A stretch of DNA of 7,177 nucleotides, from NCBI GenBank assembly GCA_027083915.1, contig JALWML010000117.1, forward strand, positions 1 through 7,177, in the 5' to 3' direction. A program made the translations under genes and the position numbers. This document shows positions 6,399 to 7,177 of this stretch, piece after piece (the stretch's first letter is position 1; each line of letters opens with the position of its first letter). Under the pieces are notes generated by a model. It did not search any database and was not told where the DNA came from. It saw nothing but the letters and a program-made list of their open reading frames with translations. This DNA comes from Lysobacterales bacterium (lineage in GTDB: Bacteria; Pseudomonadota; Gammaproteobacteria; Xanthomonadales; Marinicellaceae).

Positions 6399-7177
6399 AT
6401 CGTGTGCTAAATCGAGTATTTCTTGAGCACCAGCTTTAAAAAGGGCTTGAGCGATGGTTTGACCTAAAAGAACTGGGTCGCTGTTTTCATTTGCTACGCG
6501 TATAATTTTTGATCCATCAGGGTTGGCAACTAATGCCTGCATTTTGATGGTGTTACACTCAACAATCGCCGATGCGCCAATGGCAGAGGAACAACTGCCT
6601 TCGAGTTCTTTATTCATGGCACGTTCGGCATGGATGCATTGTGCGGTAATTTCATCATTAAGTTGTGCAAATAGCTCGATTAAGTCTTGGCGTGTTTTAA
6701 GGCATTCGACACCGACAGCACCCTGACCAACGGCTGGTAACCAATTTGGTGGGTACATTTTTGAGGCAATGCGATCATCCATTTTCATGCGTTCTAATCC
6801 GGCAGTTGCTAAAATAATGGCATCGTATTCACCACTGTCAAGCTTCTTTAATCGTGTCTGAACATTACCTCGTAAAGGTTTGACTTGTAAATCTGACCGT
6901 AAAGATAGAAGTTGTGATTGGCGGCGTAAACTGGAGGTGCCAACAATAGCATTTTGTGGCAGTTCGTCAATAGATTTGTACGTATTTGAAACAAAAGCAT
7001 CACTGGCATCATGGCGTTTAAAAATACTGCAAATAGTGAATTCTTCAGGCATATCTGCAGGCACATCTTTCATCGAATGCACGGCAATATCAGCCTCTTG
7101 AGCAAGCATGGCTTGTTCTAGTTCTTTTAAAAAAAGACCTTTACCACCAATTTTATCCAATGTAACATTGAGTATTT
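6396..7177 (-). CDS. hemC: Porphobilinogen deaminase (hydroxymethylbilane synthase), 5' truncated by window
   Basis: HemC joins four porphobilinogen molecules into hydroxymethylbilane, using a covalently attached dipyrromethane cofactor. The frame continues past the TTG at 7158-7160 to the window edge (ILNVT precedes LDKIGGKG), so that TTG encodes an internal leucine. Aligned by eye to E. coli HemC, about 52 residues precede it, five of them visible here. Clear family blocks, counted from 7160, are GGKGLFLKELE (5-15), HSMKDVP (28-34) with the catalytic aspartate Asp32 (E. coli Asp84), GTSSLRRQSQL (74-84), LRGNVQTRLKKLD (96-108), LPAVGQGAVGVEC (141-153) and EGSCSSAIGA (187-196). Cys190 (codon 6591-6593) corresponds to E. 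coli Cys242, the cofactor attachment residue. The C-terminus is complete, and hemD follows two bases later. Confidence 0.97.
   Translation of the reverse strand, partial: ILNVTLDKIGGKGLFLKELEQAMLAQEADIAVHSMKDVPADMPEEFTICSIFKRHDASDAFVSNTYKSIDELPQNAIVGTSSLRRQSQLLSLRSDLQVKPLRGNVQTRLKKLDSGEYDAIILATAGLERMKMDDRIASKMYPPNWLPAVGQGAVGVECLKTRQDLIELFAQLNDEITAQCIHAERAMNKELEGSCSSAIGASAIVECNTIKMQALVANPDGSKIIRVANENSDPVLLGQTIAQALFKAGAQEILDLAHD

Noticed and set aside
7158..7160. TTG as an alternative start of hemC
   Set aside because: HemC homology needs about 50 more N-terminal residues, and the frame stays open to the right edge, so the TTG is an internal leucine.
1..7177. Mobile elements, tRNA or rRNA genes, CRISPR arrays, or a defence system
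   Set aside because: I found no transposase, integrase, terminal repeats, regularly spaced repeats or tRNA-like cloverleaf. The genes are housekeeping or exported enzymes and a transporter.

Overview
The window looks like ordinary chromosome of an AT-rich, Gram-negative marine-type bacterium, most likely a gammaproteobacterium. Three things suggest this. The hemC-hemD order is the one common in Gammaproteobacteria. One protein is a large periplasmic-type penicillin acylase with a Sec signal peptide. The secreted subtilisin-like protease ends in a short NGFE-type tail that I recall from Marinicella, Wenzhouxiangella and Lysobacter relatives. The genus is a guess from memory, not a search result.

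Layout, left to right. (1) Positions 1-1022, plus strand: the C-terminal part of a secreted S8 (subtilase) protease whose beginning lies left of the window. The catalytic serine is at 75-77, followed by a repeat region, two calcium-binding DxDGDG repeats and the terminal tail. (2) Positions 1032-1352, plus strand: a 106-residue protein of unknown function, tightly coupled to the protease. (3) Positions 1372-1404: a hairpin flanked by A and T tracts that can end transcription from both sides. (4) Positions 1428-4346, minus strand: a 972-residue penicillin-acylase-family (S45, Ntn-hydrolase) precursor. (5) Positions 4347-4494: a 148-base divergent control region with two face-to-face -10 boxes embedded in a perfect 9-bp inverted repeat. 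(6) Positions 4495-5670, plus strand: a divergent member of the CaCA (cation/Ca2+ exchanger) superfamily. (7) Positions 5650-6393, minus strand: hemD. (8) Positions 6396-7177, minus strand: hemC, cut by the right edge.

HemC and HemD catalyse consecutive steps of tetrapyrrole synthesis (porphobilinogen to hydroxymethylbilane to uroporphyrinogen III) and are translationally coupled. The protease, its small companion, the acylase and the exchanger have no evident shared pathway. The acylase and exchanger may be co-controlled, because their promoters overlap. No RNA genes, insertion sequences, CRISPR arrays or prophage genes are visible. No gene-free stretch exceeds 300 bases. The most noteworthy points are the protease's C-terminal tail, the mirrored promoter pair, the exchanger's missing acidic residue in its second alpha repeat, and the enlarged acylase beta chain.
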